DNA of 64,000 nt from Flexivirga oryzae (GCF_014190805.1 NZ_JACHVQ010000003.1:248001-312000); one strand, 5' to 3'; counted from the stretch's first letter, positions 51,503 to 60,729 are shown. Translations and numbers: made by a program. Notes: generated from the sequence alone by a model not told the origin.

Positions 51503-51864
51503 TCCACCGGTGACACCCGGATCAGGTTGCCGTCCGGGTCGGCGGCGACGAAGGTGCGGCCGAACACCTCGTCATACGGCGGCTCGAGCACGGTGACGCC
51601 CTTCGCGGCCCAGCTGTCATGTATGGCGTCCACCGCCGCGCCGCCGCCGGGCACCATCAGCCCGACCTCGCAGGTGCGCGGCAGGCCCGGCGTGACGTGT
51701 TCGCTGCGGCCGGTCCAGACCGCGAAGAGGACGCCGGGGGCAACCTCGAACGCGACATACCGCGGGCTGGTGAAGACCGGTTCCGTCTCGAACAGGTCGC
51801 GGTAGAACTCCGTCGCGGCCTCGGCGTCGCGCACGTAGATGAGGAACAGATTCGGGGCTGACAT
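51499..51864 (-). CDS. VOC-family (glyoxalase/bleomycin-resistance fold) protein
   Basis: A 121-residue VOC protein of two beta-alpha-beta-beta-beta repeats (N-L-F-L-I-Y-V-R-D near residue 5; F-V-A-A-D-P-D-G-N-L-I near residue 106). It lacks obvious metal-binding residues beyond an Asp/Glu pair. The function could be ligand binding or detoxification. ATG 51864 with GGAGAA upstream. Its end overlaps the marR stop by 4 bp in convergent fashion. Confidence 0.85.
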   Translation of the reverse strand: MSAPNLFLIYVRDAEAATEFYRDLFETEPVFTSPRYVAFEVAPGVLFAVWTGRSEHVTPGLPRTCEVGLMVPGGGAAVDAIHDSWAAKGVTVLEPPYDEVFGRTFVAADPDGNLIRVSPVD

Positions 51865-52051
51865 GGGGATTCTCCTTCTCGGTTGACGTGCTGCCAGCAC
51901 ATCAACCGCGCAGGACAGGATCGGTCCGGAACCCGCGGCGACCATGACCAAACATCCGGTCCAGTCATGACATTCGGCACAGGTACACCGGCCCTCCACT
52001 GCCTAACGTGGGAGTCAACCTCGAAGGCGTGACGTGACAAGGAGTGAAGAC

Positions 52052-52777
52052 ATGGCACCGGTCCGGCTGCACCGCTCACAGTGGTGGTTGCTGATCCCGC
52101 TGGGTTGGATGATGGTCGGCGTCGTCGGCCACTGGCTGGTCTGGCCGATGGTCTTCGTGACCGTCTTCCTCGGTGGTGGACTGTCGCGCTTCGGCGGGTG
52201 CGGCAGTGCGAACCAGCGTCAGCGGGCGAAACTGCAGCGGAAGCAGGCGAAATGGCAGCGCCGGCAGGAGCAGTGGCAGCGGCATCACGAGCACGTCGGC
52301 GTGGGGCACTCCGCCGAGCAGCGCGCTCAGTGGGAGCACGCGACTGGACCGCACGTCGACCTGACCAAGCGGGCGCCGGAGACGCTGGCGAGCCTCAGCA
52401 GCTCACCGCGCATCCCGGCCGACCTCCGCGAGCGCGCCCAGCGTCTCGACCGGGAGGCCGTCAGCGTCCTGACCTATCTGCGCGAGCACGGTGCACCGAC
52501 CTCCCAGGTCTTCGAGGTCGAGCAGATCCAGTCCGATTTCGGGCCCCAGGCGCTGCGGTCCTACCTGGCGCTCGCACCCGGCACCGAGGACACCGACGAG
52601 GTGCTCGACGGCAAGACGGGTCACCAGCTGATCGTCGAGCAGTTGGATCTGCTGCTCGCCCAGGTCGACGCGCACCTGCACCGCGCGTCCCGGCTCGGCA
52701 GCGACGAGTTGCTGGCCAACCACCGCTTCCTCACCGAGAAGTTCGGCCGGGGAGGGGACTCGGAGCTCACCATCTGA
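52052..52777 (+). CDS. Membrane-anchored protein with basic coiled segment, unknown function
   Basis: A 241-residue protein with two N-terminal hydrophobic helices (about 8-45), a Gln/Arg/His-rich coiled stretch (Q-R-A-K-L-Q-R-K-Q-A-K-W) near residues 58-85, and a helical cytoplasmic domain to the end. ATG 52052 has AAGGAG 8 bp upstream; a GTG at 52034 is less likely. No family motif recognised. Neighbours do not clarify its role. Confidence 0.65.
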   Translation: MAPVRLHRSQWWLLIPLGWMMVGVVGHWLVWPMVFVTVFLGGGLSRFGGCGSANQRQRAKLQRKQAKWQRRQEQWQRHHEHVGVGHSAEQRAQWEHATGPHVDLTKRAPETLASLSSSPRIPADLRERAQRLDREAVSVLTYLREHGAPTSQVFEVEQIQSDFGPQALRSYLALAPGTEDTDEVLDGKTGHQLIVEQLDLLLAQVDAHLHRASRLGSDELLANHRFLTEKFGRGGDSELTI

Positions 52778-52838
52778 GCGAGGGACAGCGAAGCCGTATG
52801 GCGTGGCACTTCGGGGGTGCCGCGGCATACGGGCCCGG

Positions 52839-53450
52839 TCACGTCCCGACCGCGAGCAGCTGCCGGATCGCGCGCAGGCCGTGCTCCGCGGCCTGGCCGT
52901 CCGCGTGGAGCAGCCGCGCCGGCGTCACGAACGCCGCGACGGACTCCATCCCGAAGAGCACCACCTCGACGTCGAGGGAGGCGGGCAGCTGCCCGCCCTC
53001 GACCGCCGTGCGCAGGTCGGCTCGCAGCGTCGCGCGCCACAGGTCCCGGCCCTCGGCCAGCCGGTCGTGCACCGAGCCCGGTCTGCCGTCGTAGTCGTAG
53101 GTCATCTGGGTCAACAGGCAACCGCCGGGGTAGCCGGGATCCGCTGAATAGGCGAGCCACGACTCGCAGGCGGCCAGCAACCGGGGCAGGCCCGGGGTGG
53201 TGTCGCGGACCGGCTCCCACACGCGGGCCCGGAAGTCGGCGAAGACCAGCTCGACCGTCTCCAGTTGCAGCGCCTCCTTGGTCCCGAACGGGCCGATGAC
53301 GCCGGACTTGCTCATCTGCAACAGGTCGGCCAGGCGGCCCACGGTGACGCTGTCGAGTCCTTCGACCGACGCCAGATCGGCGGCCGTGTGCAGCACGTTC
53401 CGTCGCGTCTGCCGCGCCGCCTGTGCCGATGCGCGTCCGCCCATGACCAC
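52839..53450 (-). CDS. TetR-family regulator
   Basis: A 203-residue regulator with the HTH V-G-R-L-A-D-L-L-Q-M-S-K-S-G-V-I near residues 37-52 and F-G-T-K-E-A-L. GTG 53450 or ATG 53444 could start it. It faces a decayed DHA2 exporter, with a perfect 26-bp palindrome between. The regulator looks intact though its probable target is broken. Confidence 0.88.
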   Translation of the reverse strand: MVMGGRASAQAARQTRRNVLHTAADLASVEGLDSVTVGRLADLLQMSKSGVIGPFGTKEALQLETVELVFADFRARVWEPVRDTTPGLPRLLAACESWLAYSADPGYPGGCLLTQMTYDYDGRPGSVHDRLAEGRDLWRATLRADLRTAVEGGQLPASLDVEVVLFGMESVAAFVTPARLLHADGQAAEHGLRAIRQLLAVGT

Positions 53451-53473
53451 ACATGCTAGCAGAAGGCGGACGA

Positions 53474-53499
53474 CCGTTCGCTATTGAAATAGCGAACGG
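53474..53499. promoter_or_regulatory. Perfect 26-bp palindrome, TetR operator
   Basis: Arms CCGTTCGCTATT and AATAGCGAACGG around GA. It lies 23 bp upstream of the tetR start. On the other side it directly abuts the truncated exporter sequence, so the exporter start was lost next to it. Confidence 0.8.
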
Positions 53500-54708
53500 A
53501 GCGCTCGCCGATGCCGTGGGACGGACGCGCCTGTTCCGCGTGGGCACAGTCCTTTTCACCCTTGCGTCCCTCGGAGTGGCCCTCGCGCCGGACTTCGCGG
53601 TGCTGCTCGCCGGTCGGGCCGTCCAGGGCCTGGGCCCGGCCCTGCTGCTTCCGGCTTCGCTCGCGCTGGTCCTCGCCGAGGTCCCTGCCGACCGGCGCCG
53701 ACCGGCGATCGCGCTGTGGAGCGCGGCCGGTGCGCTCGCCGCCGCTGTCGGGCCGGCGGTCGGCGGAGTCGTTGTGGATCGACTTGACTGGCGCGCGGTG
53801 TTCTTCCTCCACCTGCCGATCGGCGCGTGGGTGCTGTGGGCGGCCCGCGGATTCCTCGCGCACGATGCCCGCGACCACCGCGTCCCGGACCTCGCCGGTT
53901 CGGTGCTGCTGGCGCTCTCGGTCGGTGCCCTGGTCTACGGACTCACGGAGGCGCCCGGCCGTGGATGGACGTCACCGGTCGTCCTCGCGGCTTTCACCGG
54001 CGCGGCGATCGCCGGCTGCGGCGCCGGCGTGCGATCGCTGCGGCACGAGCACCCCGCGCTGCGGACGGATCTGTTGTGGAACACGTCGTTCGCGACGGCG
54101 ACCGGCATCTCGACGCTGTATGGCGTGGCGCTCTTCGCGACGATGCTGCTCGGTGTCCTCTTCCTCGTCGACGTGTGGGACTACAGCGCACTGCGTGCCG
54201 GCCTGGCGATGACGCCGGCGGCCGTCGTCACTGCCGCCACCGGCGTCGGGATCAGCCGTCTGCGAGTCCCGCTCCCGCCACGAGTGATGATCTGCACCGG
54301 AGCCCTGGTGGAGGCCGCGGCGACGACGACGCTGGCGCTGGCGATCACCGGCACTGCGCACTTCGTGTCGCTGTGGCTGCCGGTCGGGGCGGTGATGGGT
54401 GTCGGCATCGGCCTGCTGACGGTCGGCATCCAGACCGGGGGCACCCTGGCCGCGCCACCGCAGCACTTCGCGCCGCAACCGGTGTGCTGATGGCCTCCCG
54501 TCAGCTGGGCGGTGCACTCGGGCTGTCCGCCGTCGCATTCGTGCTGGCGGACGTCGGCGGTGTCAGCCGCCCCTACACCGTCGTCTACCTGGTCGCGGCC
54601 GGCGCCGCGCTGCTTGCGGCGGGCGGCGGTCTCCTGCTGCGACCGCCGGTCCCCGCGCCGGCGGTGACCTCGGGTGTCTCCGAACTGAGCACGCGGGTGG
54701 GCCGATGA
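53500..54708 (+). pseudogene. DHA2-family MFS exporter remnant (5' deletion plus frameshift)
   Basis: The coding similarity starts within motif A (G-A-L-A-D-A-V-G-R-T-R-L-F) between helices 2 and 3. Helices 1 and 2 and the start codon are missing. The frame then runs through about eleven helices. Near 54471 a one-base loss shifts the frame, giving a stop at 54490. The last helices (V-L-M-A-S-R-Q-L-G-G-A-L-G) continue in another frame to 54708. Two independent lesions mark it as a pseudogene. An upstream ATG at 53453 could only open a non-native N-terminus across the operator. Confidence 0.85.
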
Positions 54709-55418
54709 CCAGCCGGGCCCGCACGCCGGATCCGCGCCGGCCGAGTGAGGCCGACGACCCGTGGTGCATCGACCGCGACCTGGCAGCCGAGCTGCTGCGC
54801 CCGGAGCCGTGGCAACGCCTCGCGATCCTCGGGGACAGCGTCACGGCGGGTGTGCGTGAGCCGCTCGACGGTTACCGCGACGTCTCGTTCGCGGACCGGC
54901 TGGCCGAGGCGTTGGGCTCGACCAGGCCCGGTTTCGCCTCGATCAACGTGGCCACACCACAACTGACGGTCGCCGAGATCCGGGAGCAACAGCTACCGAG
55001 GGCCATGGCCTTCGCGCCCGATGCGGTGCTGGTCTCCGCCGGCGGGAACGACGCCTTCCACCGCTTCGACGCCGAGCAGTTGCGCAGTCGGCTGGCCGGG
55101 TTGTTGCGCCCGCTGGCCGGCAGTGGCACGGTCGTGCTGACTGTCGGCCTCTTCGATCTGGCCAGGTCGGGTCTGGTGCCGGCCGAACACGCCGACGCAA
55201 TGGCGCGCCGGTTCGACGAGCTCGACCGGCTGACTGCGTCGGTCACCCGAAGTCTCGGCGGCATACACGTCGACACCCACCACCACCCGCTGGCCGCCGA
55301 CCCCGGCCTCTACTCCTCGGACGGGGTCCATGCCAACGCGCGCGGTCACGCGGTCGCCTTCGCATCGATCGTCCAGGCCATCATCGGCGCGGACGTCGGT
55401 CGGCGAACCCGGTCGTAG
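54705..55418 (+). CDS. SGNH/GDSL-family hydrolase, cytosolic
   Basis: A 237-residue esterase-fold protein. Block I is I-L-G-D-S-V-T-A-G near residue 42, block III is S-A-G-G-N-D near residue 112, and block V is D-G-V-H-A-N-A-R-G-H near residue 206 with Asp and His. No signal peptide. The ATG overlaps the end of the exporter remnant by 4 bp, suggesting they were once one operon. Substrate unknown. Confidence 0.9.
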   Translation: MTSRARTPDPRRPSEADDPWCIDRDLAAELLRPEPWQRLAILGDSVTAGVREPLDGYRDVSFADRLAEALGSTRPGFASINVATPQLTVAEIREQQLPRAMAFAPDAVLVSAGGNDAFHRFDAEQLRSRLAGLLRPLAGSGTVVLTVGLFDLARSGLVPAEHADAMARRFDELDRLTASVTRSLGGIHVDTHHHPLAADPGLYSSDGVHANARGHAVAFASIVQAIIGADVGRRTRS

Positions 55419-55427
55419 GCCGGCGGG

Positions 55428-56348
55428 TCAGCGCAACCGGACCTGCTGCTGGCCGCTCTCGATCTTGGTCTCCACGACGTCCGTGCGACTCTCCAGGAAC
55501 GCCCGGAAGGAGGTGAACCCCAGTGGCTTCTCCTTGAACGTGGAGTCCAGGCGCTGCATCTGCGACTTCAGGCTCGCGGCGTACTGCCACCCGTCATCGC
55601 TCTTCTCGGCGCCGATCTGCAGCGCCCGCCGCAGCAGCGCGGTCGCCTGTCCCTGCTTGCCCTTGGAGGCCGCCTGGCTGGGCTTCGATCTGCCCGCCGC
55701 AGCCTTCTTCGGCTTCTTGGTGGTGGCGGCAGACTCGGAGTTCGCGACGGGTTCGGCTGACTCTGTGGCGGATTCGGCCGGCGCCGGGTCATCGGAGACG
55801 CCGGGCAGGTCGCCATACGAGCTGAAGTCGTCGCAGGCTGCGACGAGGGCCCGACTGGTCGAGCCGGTCACCCCGATGCCGACCACGAAGCGGCCGAGTT
55901 GCTTGCACCGTTGCGCGAGCGCGATGTAGTCCGAGTCGCCGGCCACGACCACCACGTGGGTCAGGTCGGCGTATTGCAACAGGTCGTTGATCGCATCGAT
56001 CGACAGCCGTATGTCGGCGCCGTTCTTGGTGCCGGCGGTCGGGAAGAGTTGCACCAGGTCGACTGCCCGATCGACCAACTGCCGTTTGTATGCCGCGTTC
56101 GCCGGCACCGACCAGTCGGCATACGCCCGGGTGAGGGCGACGGTGCCGAAGGACGACGCGTAGTCGATGATCGCGCCGAGATCGACCTCCGCCTCGATGA
56201 GCCGGCGGGCGGGCTCAGCGTCGGACTCGTGGGGGGAGTGGTGCCGGGCATCGTCCTTGCGCCATCGTCCGGAGCCGTGGACGTCGTCGTAGCGCGAGAT
56301 CACGACGTTGTCGAAGTCGATGTAGACCGCGACGCGTTTGCAAGTCAT
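55428..56348 (-). CDS. NYN-domain ribonuclease-like protein with C-terminal LOTUS/OST-HTH domain
   Basis: A 306-residue protein. The NYN/PIN-like domain starts V-A-V-Y-I-D-F-D-N-V-V near residue 6 and has the acidic G-D-S-D-Y-I-A-L near residue 140, like LabA-type proteins. A Lys/Ala-rich linker leads to an OST-HTH/LOTUS domain (about 235-306). Probably a nuclease with an RNA-binding module. The IS element lies 14 bp before its ATG, so its promoter is likely separated or replaced. Confidence 0.85.
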   Translation of the reverse strand: MTCKRVAVYIDFDNVVISRYDDVHGSGRWRKDDARHHSPHESDAEPARRLIEAEVDLGAIIDYASSFGTVALTRAYADWSVPANAAYKRQLVDRAVDLVQLFPTAGTKNGADIRLSIDAINDLLQYADLTHVVVVAGDSDYIALAQRCKQLGRFVVGIGVTGSTSRALVAACDDFSSYGDLPGVSDDPAPAESATESAEPVANSESAATTKKPKKAAAGRSKPSQAASKGKQGQATALLRRALQIGAEKSDDGWQYAASLKSQMQRLDSTFKEKPLGFTSFRAFLESRTDVVETKIESGQQQVRLR

Positions 56349-56361
56349 GGACCGACCCTAG

Positions 56362-58062
56362 CCTCGAAATTTCATGGGGCTGCCGTGTGACGTTGTTCCC
56401 GGCTTGATCGCTGGCCCTGGTCTCGATTTTGCCTTGTGGGTGTGACAGTCTGCCGCGATGTCACTCGCGGTGGGGTGCCGGTTCCACTGGCCGGTTCGTT
56501 CCTGGGTGGTCGGGATGGGCGGTGTGCTGGCTCAGGTCGGCGCGGTGAGCCGCTGTAGCCGGTCCCATCCGGTCGTGACCAGGTCGGCGTGTGGCGCGGT
56601 TTCCTTGATGTGTACCAGGATTCGTCGGCCGCGGCGGGCGATCGTGGCCGGGATCGTGAACAGGTAGAACCGCAGCTTCTTCGGCTCCCACCGGCGTGCC
56701 TCGTGGCCGACATCGAAAGCAAGCAACTGGGTCCAGGCAGTCAACTCCACGGCGAGCATCACCAGCGCGCACCAGATCCTGTTCTGGGCGAAACTGTGCA
56801 GCGGCAGGTTGGTCAGTCCGGTGTCCTTGCTGATACGGATCCGGTCCTCACACCTGGCGCGGCGGCGGTGCCGCAACTCCAAGTCGGCCAACTGCCCACG
56901 AATCGTGTTGGTAGCAAAGGCGGTCAGTCGGTACCCGTCGACGTCGTCGAACCGCAACTGTGCACCAGGGTGTGGCCGCTCGCGGCGCACGATGATCCGC
57001 ATCCCGTCCGGCCACCCGGACAGCAGCCCGTGGTGCGCGAGCAGGTCGGTGATCTCCACGACGTCCGCGCCCGCACGCAACTCATGGTCGCCGTCCAGCG
57101 CCGGCTGCCACGCTGTGGCAGGGATGATCCGGTAGATGTCCGGGGTGGCCATCGGCAGCGTGTACCCGATCGAGTAGGACACGCCCCGCTTGGCGAGCCA
57201 GCCGGTGAACTCGCGTGTGCCGCCACCGCCGTCGGTGCGGATCAGTACCTTCCGGCCAGGTCGTGAGGGGTCGATCCCGGGCAGCTGTTTGAGCGCGTCG
57301 CGGGTGACGGCGATGTGATCGGCGGCAGTGTTCGAGCCGGCGTTGCCCGGGCGCAGCATCATCGCCAGGGGTTCGCCGGTGCCGTCCGGGCCGTGGTCGA
57401 CGAACGCGCATAGCGGGTGGAAACCGTAGCCACGCTTGAACGTCGGCCTGGCGTTCTCCTTGTCCGAGTGCGCGGTGATCAAGGTGGCGTCCAGGTCCAC
57501 GATCACCGGATCATCAGCAGTCGCAGGGTGATTCGGCGCCCGGTCACCGACCAGCTCCCAGGCTGTCGCACGTGCGGCACGGCGCGCGTTCGCCTCAGCC
57601 CTCAGTGTCCTGTCGGCGTCCACCGACAGCGCGGTGATGGTGCGCGAGATCGTCGCTTCGGACCCGACCTGCCCGTACAAGCCTGGTTCGGATCGGACCA
57701 CCGCAGCGTCGGCCAAGCAATCGCCACCAAGCGCGAGCGTGACTGCGAGATCGGCGAGCACCTTCCCGGGATGATGCACCGCCGTCGGTTTCCGCCACGG
57801 CCGCAAGACCTCCGCCAACCCGCTGACAAGTCCGGTCACCTCGGCGGTCTTGGTCAGCAGCACACCGCCTGCGGAACCGACCGCAGTCACCGGCGCGGCA
57901 TCGACACGAACAGGCGGGTAGAACCCGGTAGTCTTCTTCACCTGGAGGGTGCTCCTTGAGCTGGTTCGGATAGTGACGTCGTAATCCCTATCCTCCCAGC
58001 TCAGGGGCACTTTTCAGCTCACACCACCAGCTCGAGCACCACTGTCCCGTGAAATCTCCGGG
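56362..58062 (-). mobile_element. IS1380-family insertion sequence (complete, about 1.7 kb)
   Basis: A 1,701-bp element with one transposase gene. The ends are imperfect inverted repeats: CCTCGAAATTTCATGGGG on the left and, on the complementary strand, CCCGGAGATTTCACGGGA on the right (13 of 18 match). The element is flanked by CTAG on both sides (56358-56361 and 58063-58066), a 4-bp target duplication. Size and duplication length fit the IS1380 family. It contains no GTATGNCG motif, unlike the surrounding genome. Confidence 0.8.
56532..57941 (-). CDS. IS1380-family transposase
   Basis: A 469-residue DDE transposase. It begins K-K-T-T-G-F-Y-P-P-V, typical of actinobacterial IS1380 members. 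Catalytic acidic residues lie in I-V-D-L-D-A-T near residue 150, L-I-R-T-D-G-G-G-G near residue 230, and a late Glu region (R-A-R-C-E-D-R-I) near residue 365. GTG 57941 is used; an ATG at 58010 would add 23 residues. It appears intact, so the element may still move. Confidence 0.92.
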   Translation of the reverse strand: MKKTTGFYPPVRVDAAPVTAVGSAGGVLLTKTAEVTGLVSGLAEVLRPWRKPTAVHHPGKVLADLAVTLALGGDCLADAAVVRSEPGLYGQVGSEATISRTITALSVDADRTLRAEANARRAARATAWELVGDRAPNHPATADDPVIVDLDATLITAHSDKENARPTFKRGYGFHPLCAFVDHGPDGTGEPLAMMLRPGNAGSNTAADHIAVTRDALKQLPGIDPSRPGRKVLIRTDGGGGTREFTGWLAKRGVSYSIGYTLPMATPDIYRIIPATAWQPALDGDHELRAGADVVEITDLLAHHGLLSGWPDGMRIIVRRERPHPGAQLRFDDVDGYRLTAFATNTIRGQLADLELRHRRRARCEDRIRISKDTGLTNLPLHSFAQNRIWCALVMLAVELTAWTQLLAFDVGHEARRWEPKKLRFYLFTIPATIARRGRRILVHIKETAPHADLVTTGWDRLQRLTAPT

Positions 58063-58329
58063 CTAGTGCGCCCGGCGCGCCACGCCAGGGCGGCGATCAG
58101 GTCGGCCCGGTCCGTCGTTGCGACGAGCACTCTCTTTTGTCGGCGCGAGCGGTTGCGAACGCCGCAAGGGTAACGAAACCGCCTCCGCCCCGTAATAATT
58201 CGGCAATGTCTTGGCCAATGTTTGGTCAATCCGGGAACCGATCGGCGCCGAAACCCCGCAGCGCCGGGTCACACAGGTCTTCAATGCGATGTGGCACACA
58301 CCCCAGCCACACCTCCAAGGAGCCCTGAT

Positions 58330-59124
58330 ATGACACGTGGTTCGCTCGCTCTGAAACTCGGCGTCGGAGCAACCGCTCTGGCAATGTCCTTCGTCCCGGC
58401 ACTGGCGGCCAACGCGGCCACCGTCAATTACGTGGCGTTGGGTGACTCCTACTCCTCGGGGGTCGGAGCGGGCGACTACATCGGCAGCAGCGGATCGTGC
58501 GATCGCAGTCCCAACGCCTATTCGGCCCTGTGGGCGGATGCGCACGACCCTTCGTCATACAAGTCAGTAGCCTGTTCCGGCGCGAAAACCTCTGACGTCA
58601 TTGCCAATCAACTGTCCGCCCTGTCCAGCAGCACCACGTTGGTGAGCATCACCGTCGGTGGCAACGACGAAGGCTTCAGCAGCATCATGGAGGACTGCAT
58701 CCTCGACGGCACCAGCACCTGCGTCAACGAGATCAACGCCGCGAAGGCCGACGCGCAGGCCAACCTGCCGAGCAAGCTGGCGGGCGTCTACGACGGCATC
58801 AGGGCGAAGGCGCCGAACGCACACGTCGTCGTGCTCGGCTACCCCGACTTCTACGACCTCTCCAAGGACTGCGTCGGCATCAGCGAGACCTCGCGCACGG
58901 CCATCGACAGCGGCATCGACACACTCGACTCGATCATCCAGACCGCCGCAGGCAGGGCCGGTTTCACCTATGGCGACGTCCGCGGTGCGTTCAGCGGTCA
59001 CGAGATCTGCGACAGCGACCGGTGGCTGCACTCGCTGAACTTCTGGGACATCACCGAGGCCTACCACCCGACCGCGGACGGTCACGAGTACGCCTATCTG
59101 CCGGTGTTCTCCGCCAGGGCGTGA
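58330..59124 (+). CDS. Secreted SGNH lipase/esterase
   Basis: A 264-residue exported protein. The signal peptide (about 1-30) ends near A-N-A-A. Block I is A-L-G-D-S-Y-S-S-G near residue 38, block III is T-V-G-G-N-D-E near residue 114, and the catalytic His is in Y-H-P-T-A-D-G-H near residue 250. Six cysteines fit three disulfides, as in Streptomyces extracellular lipases. No strong ribosome-binding site; ATG 58330. The region upstream (58067-58329) holds AT-richer sequence but no gene. Confidence 0.9.
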   Translation: MTRGSLALKLGVGATALAMSFVPALAANAATVNYVALGDSYSSGVGAGDYIGSSGSCDRSPNAYSALWADAHDPSSYKSVACSGAKTSDVIANQLSALSSSTTLVSITVGGNDEGFSSIMEDCILDGTSTCVNEINAAKADAQANLPSKLAGVYDGIRAKAPNAHVVVLGYPDFYDLSKDCVGISETSRTAIDSGIDTLDSIIQTAAGRAGFTYGDVRGAFSGHEICDSDRWLHSLNFWDITEAYHPTADGHEYAYLPVFSARA

Positions 59125-59167
59125 GCGCCACCACCGGCGGGGCGACACGGGCAGCGATCGCTCCGAC

Positions 59168-59215
59168 TGGTCAGTTACTGGCGAGTATTGCGTCATACCG
59201 GCCAGTAACTGACCA
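59168..59215. terminator. Inverted repeat between SGNH and HIT genes
   Basis: Perfect 15-bp arms TGGTCAGTTACTGGC (59168-59182) and GCCAGTAACTGACCA (59201-59215) around an 18-bp loop. No T-run follows, so a terminator or a protein site are both possible. Confidence 0.6.
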
Positions 59216-59309
59216 CGGGGGCGGTTTGCCGACGGGTGCCCCGTCCGCTGCGGCAGGAGAGCTATTTCGATCAAGCAACGGACCCGGCGACTGCACCAGA
59301 ATCAGCGGT

Positions 59310-59744
59310 ATGACGAACAACTGCTGGTTCTGCACCGACGACCGCGGCACCGATGCCCCGCCGGGTGGCTGGTTCCTCGATGACGGCACCTGGCGCGCCG
59401 GCGCCGCGCCGCCGAGCATGGCCGCCGCCGGGACGGTGATCCTCGAAGCCCGTCGCCATGTCGTGGACCAGGGCGGGTTCGACGAGCACGAGGCGGCCAC
59501 CTTCGTGCCCGTCGTCGGCGGCCTGCTGGCGGCGATGCGGACCGGCCTGGGCTGCGAGCGCGTCTACCAGTGGTCGACGATGGCCGCCTTCGAGCACTTC
59601 CACGTGTGGCTGCTGCCGTGGCGCACGTCCTCACTCCACGAGGGACCGGCACACCTGGTCGATGTCGTCCACCACCCCGCGTCCGATGCCGAAGCTGCCG
59701 AGGCGGCGGCCCGGGTCGCCGCCTCGATGGGAGTGCCGGCATGA
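59310..59744 (+). CDS. HIT-like protein
   Basis: A 144-residue protein with N-C-W-F-C near the start and the HIT-type motif H-F-H-V-W-L-L-P near residue 98. The third histidine of the classical H-x-H-x-H is replaced. HIT proteins hydrolyse or transfer nucleotides; catalysis here is uncertain. ATG 59310; the stop overlaps the SDR start (ATGA), so the two are one operon. Confidence 0.78.
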   Translation: MTNNCWFCTDDRGTDAPPGGWFLDDGTWRAGAAPPSMAAAGTVILEARRHVVDQGGFDEHEAATFVPVVGGLLAAMRTGLGCERVYQWSTMAAFEHFHVWLLPWRTSSLHEGPAHLVDVVHHPASDAEAAEAAARVAASMGVPA

Positions 59745-60616
59745 CACCCGCCATCCGACCGCTCGACGGGCAGATCGTGCTGATCGCCGGTGCCTCCCGC
59801 GGGCTGGGGCGTGCCTGCGCGATCGAATTCGCTGCGGGCGGAGCGTATGTCGTCTGCACCGGACGCAGCACCCGCGAGGCTCCGACTCACGCCGAGCCCG
59901 CCGACCTCACCCTGGAACGCACTCTGGAGGAGGTCGAGGCGCACGGCGGCACCGGCGAATGGCGGCGCTGCGATCACACCGACCCGGAGCAGGTGGAGGC
60001 GTTGGTCCGCGACCTCGTCGCCCGCCACGGGCGGATCGACATACTCGTCAACAATGCCTGGGGCGGGCACGACCACCACGACCCCGGTGGCGAGGAGGTC
60101 TGGGACGAGCCGATGGACCAGTTCCGCGCGATGCTGCTCGGCGGCGCCTACTCCGACTTCGTCACCTGCATGCTGACGCTGAAGCTCGCCATGGGACCGG
60201 CCGGCCACGGGCTGATCCTCACCTCCACCTGGCACACGCCGGAGCCGCCGGCGTGGTTGCCCTACGAGGCGAGCAAGGCGGCCAAGAACCGGCTCGTCTA
60301 CGCGCTGGCCTATCACCTGCAACCCAAGGGGATCCCGGCGATCGCGGTCGCGCCGGGCTGGATGCGCACCGAGCTGATGGAGGCGAAGGTGCCCGCCGAA
60401 GAACTCGCCGGCAACACCGAGTCGCCGCACTACGCCGCGCGCGTGATGGTTGCGCTCGCGACGGACCCGCAGGTGCAGCGGTTCAGCGGTCAGGTCGTCG
60501 ACGTGGGCCGGCTGGCCCTCGAGTACGGCGTGACCGACGTGGACGGGACCCAGCCGCAGCCCAACGCCGGCCGCTTCGAGCCGAGCCGGCCACTGCCGCC
60601 ATACCCCACGCATTGA
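59741..60616 (+). CDS. Short-chain dehydrogenase/reductase (DHRS1-like)
   Basis: A 291-residue SDR with A-G-A-S-R-G-L-G near residues 17-24, V-N-N-A-W-G-G in the NAG position near residue 102, and the Y-E-A-S-K catalytic pair near residues 176-180. The W after N-A and the long insert resemble DHRS1-type SDRs. Substrate unknown. Translationally coupled to the HIT-like gene. Ends before a nested palindrome. Confidence 0.86.
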   Translation: MTPAIRPLDGQIVLIAGASRGLGRACAIEFAAGGAYVVCTGRSTREAPTHAEPADLTLERTLEEVEAHGGTGEWRRCDHTDPEQVEALVRDLVARHGRIDILVNNAWGGHDHHDPGGEEVWDEPMDQFRAMLLGGAYSDFVTCMLTLKLAMGPAGHGLILTSTWHTPEPPAWLPYEASKAAKNRLVYALAYHLQPKGIPAIAVAPGWMRTELMEAKVPAEELAGNTESPHYAARVMVALATDPQVQRFSGQVVDVGRLALEYGVTDVDGTQPQPNAGRFEPSRPLPPYPTH

Positions 60617-60625
60617 CCCCGCGCC

Positions 60626-60718
60626 CCCGATCGAGTGGACCCAAAACCGAATGAGCGGACCCGAAATCCAGGCCGGATTTCGGGTCCGCTCAATGCGGGA
60701 GGGGTCCACTCGATCGGG
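60626..60718. terminator. Nested double palindrome between convergent genes
   Basis: Outer arms CCCGATCGAGTGGACCC (60626-60642) and complement (60702-60718), inner arms GAGCGGACCCGAAATCC (60653-60669) and complement (60675-60691), both perfect 17-bp pairs. The SDR and ino1 genes converge here. It should form a very stable hairpin and end transcription from both sides. Confidence 0.8.
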
Positions 60719-60729
60719 AGTGGAAGGGC

